DNA from: Rhodospirillales bacterium RIFCSPLOWO2_02_FULL_58_16
GTDB lineage: Bacteria; Pseudomonadota; Alphaproteobacteria; Rhodospirillales; 2-02-FULL-58-16
Direction of reading: 5' to 3'
NCBI GenBank assembly: GCA_001830425.1
Contig: MIAA01000037.1
Location: 1-41,527 of the forward strand
Length of the DNA stretch: 41,527 bases
A model generated the notes under the pieces. It saw only the letters and a list, made by a program, of their open reading frames with translations, did not search any database and had not been told where the DNA came from. How positions within the stretch are numbered: the first letter of the stretch is position 1; each line of letters opens with the position of its first letter. This document shows positions 40,382 to 41,527 of the stretch, in pieces. Made by a program: the position numbers and the translations under genes.

Positions 40382-41527
40382 TGGCAATCAGGCAGGCAAT
40401 GCCCCTGGGGCGCACGGCCTATGTCAATGCCCGTCTGCTGGACCCCGCCTCCGGGCTGGATGCGCCGGGCGGTCTGCTTGCCGACGGCGAGGCCATCGCC
40501 GATTTCGGCCCCGGCCTGTTTGACAATGGAGCACCGAAAGACGCCGCCGTAGTTGATTGCCGGGGCCATGTCCTTTGCCCCGGCCTGGTCGATATCAGGG
40601 TGCAGTTGCGCGAGCCGGGCGAGGAGCACAAGGGAACGCTGGCTTGCGCCGGCAAGGCGGCGGCGGCCGGCGGCGTAACGACGATGGTCTGTCTTCCCAA
40701 CACCGATCCGGTAATCGACGACATGTCGGTGGTCGAGTTCATCGCCAGACGGGCGCGGCTGCTGGGCCTTGCCAAGGTCTACGCCTACGGCGCCGTGACC
40801 AAGGGCCTCAACGGCGTGGAATTGGCGGAAATGGGCATGCTGGCCGAGGCCGGCGCGGTCGCCTTCACCGACGGCGTCAAGGCGGTCGGCGACGCTCTGG
40901 TGATGCGCCGCGCCCTCAGTTACGCCGGCACCTTCGGCCTGCTGATCGTCCAGCACGCGGAAGAGCCGAGTCTGGCCGCAGGCGGGGCCATGAACCAGGG
41001 CGAGACCGCCATGCGGCTCGGTCTTTCGGGAATCCCCAGCGAGGCCGAAGTCATCATGGTGGAACGCGATATCCGGCTTGCCGCCATGAGCGGCGAACGC
41101 CTGCATTTCGCCCATCTTTCCACCGCCGACGCCATCGAGGCGGTGCGTCGGGCCAAGGCCGAAGGCCTGCGCATCACCTGTGACACGGCGCCGCCTTACT
41201 TTGCCCTTAACGATGCCTCCATCGGCGATTACCGGACCTTTATGAAGCTGTCGCCGCCGCTGCGCTCCGAAGACGACCGCCGGGCGGTAATCAAGGGGCT
41301 GAAGGACGGCGTCATCGACGCCATCGCCTCCGACCACGCGCCCCATGACGAGGACGCCAAGCGCCTGCCCTTCGCCCAGGCCGCGTTCGGCGGCGTCGGG
41401 CTGGAGACTCTGCTGGCGGTGACTCTTGAGCTTTATCACAACGGCCATATGCCGCTGCCGGACGCAATGCGGAAAATTACCAACGGCGCCGCCGACGTGC
41501 TGGGGCTTAAGGCCGGACGGCTGGAAA
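40381..41527 (+). CDS. pyrC': Dihydroorotase-like protein, probably inactive (PyrC'), partial
   Basis: 382 codons are in the window; the gene runs off the right edge. It is clearly a class I dihydroorotase (LREPGEEHKGT, AAGGVTTMVCLPNTDPV, HLSTADAIEAV, ASDHAPH). However, the metal-binding D-x-H-x-H-x-R motif reads DIRVQLR (residues 71-77), so both first histidines are gone, and the FSDDG-type region reads FTDGV. His192, His245 and Asp318 remain. By analogy to the Pseudomonas pyrBC' system, it is likely a non-catalytic scaffold for ATCase, with a true PyrC elsewhere in the genome. Start overlaps the pyrB stop. Confidence 0.88.
   Translation, partial: MAIRQAMPLGRTAYVNARLLDPASGLDAPGGLLADGEAIADFGPGLFDNGAPKDAAVVDCRGHVLCPGLVDIRVQLREPGEEHKGTLACAGKAAAAGGVTTMVCLPNTDPVIDDMSVVEFIARRARLLGLAKVYAYGAVTKGLNGVELAEMGMLAEAGAVAFTDGVKAVGDALVMRRALSYAGTFGLLIVQHAEEPSLAAGGAMNQGETAMRLGLSGIPSEAEVIMVERDIRLAAMSGERLHFAHLSTADAIEAVRRAKAEGLRITCDTAPPYFALNDASIGDYRTFMKLSPPLRSEDDRRAVIKGLKDGVIDAIASDHAPHDEDAKRLPFAQAAFGGVGLETLLAVTLELYHNGHMPLPDAMRKITNGAADVLGLKAGRLE

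Noticed and set aside
40381-41527. Ordinary active dihydroorotase
   Set aside because: Both histidines of the D-x-H-x-H metal motif are replaced (R73, Q75).

Overview
This 41.5 kb window looks like chromosomal DNA of a GC-rich Gram-negative alphaproteobacterium, most likely Rhodospirillales-like. The evidence is the 41-residue form of ribosomal protein L36, the ftsE-ftsX-ydcF-plsC run, the pyrB-pyrC' pair, lipoproteins with lipoboxes, and many genes joined by ATGA/TGATG overlaps. No rRNA, tRNA, CRISPR array or intact transposase was seen. Gene density is high and no gap between genes exceeds about 250 bases.

Left part (1-5384): the end of a FliJ-like flagellar gene, a ParD/ParE toxin-antitoxin pair, then a leftward run: degenerate ABC exporter -> separate cyclic-nucleotide-binding protein -> YchJ -> YkgJ-type cysteine cluster protein. 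Middle part (5411-24433): a tightly coupled glycan operon (two MurG-like and two GT4 glycosyltransferases plus a histidine phosphatase), a second ParD/ParE cassette, and a second operon. That operon starts with a paralogue of the degenerate ABC exporter, here fused to a cyclic-nucleotide domain and a degenerate GGDEF domain. It continues with a polysaccharide deacetylase, a complete Opp/Dpp-type importer (dual ATPase, binding protein, two permeases) and two lipoproteins. The arrangement suggests assembly, trimming and transport of a cell-surface glycan, but the substrate is unknown.

Next (24667-30406): a B12-type radical SAM enzyme, a GT-C-like membrane protein, a methyltransferase, a dolichyl-phosphate-mannose-synthase-like GT2 on the other strand, a cupin and a tetrahaem NapC/NirT cytochrome. 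Then a leftward housekeeping block: rpmJ, plsC, ydcF, ftsX, ftsE.

The right accessory segment (33708-39272) holds a RelE/XRE toxin-antitoxin pair, a short inverted-repeat element and a 1442-residue STAND/NACHT-like NTPase ending in a probable PD-(D/E)XK nuclease domain. The NTPase is a candidate anti-phage protein with no obvious partner gene. A small unknown gene follows, and the window ends in pyrB and the start of pyrC', a dihydroorotase homologue that has lost its first metal-binding histidines.

Most notable points: (1) the NACHT-nuclease protein; (2) the paired ABC exporters, in which the NBD segment around the Q-loop occurs three times and the ATPase residues are degenerate; (3) the 31-bp direct repeat flanking the second ParD/ParE cassette, which shows how it entered the 3' end of a glycosyltransferase gene; (4) the lipoprotein with three four-cysteine repeats of identical spacing. 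All calls come from reading the sequence; no database search was run.
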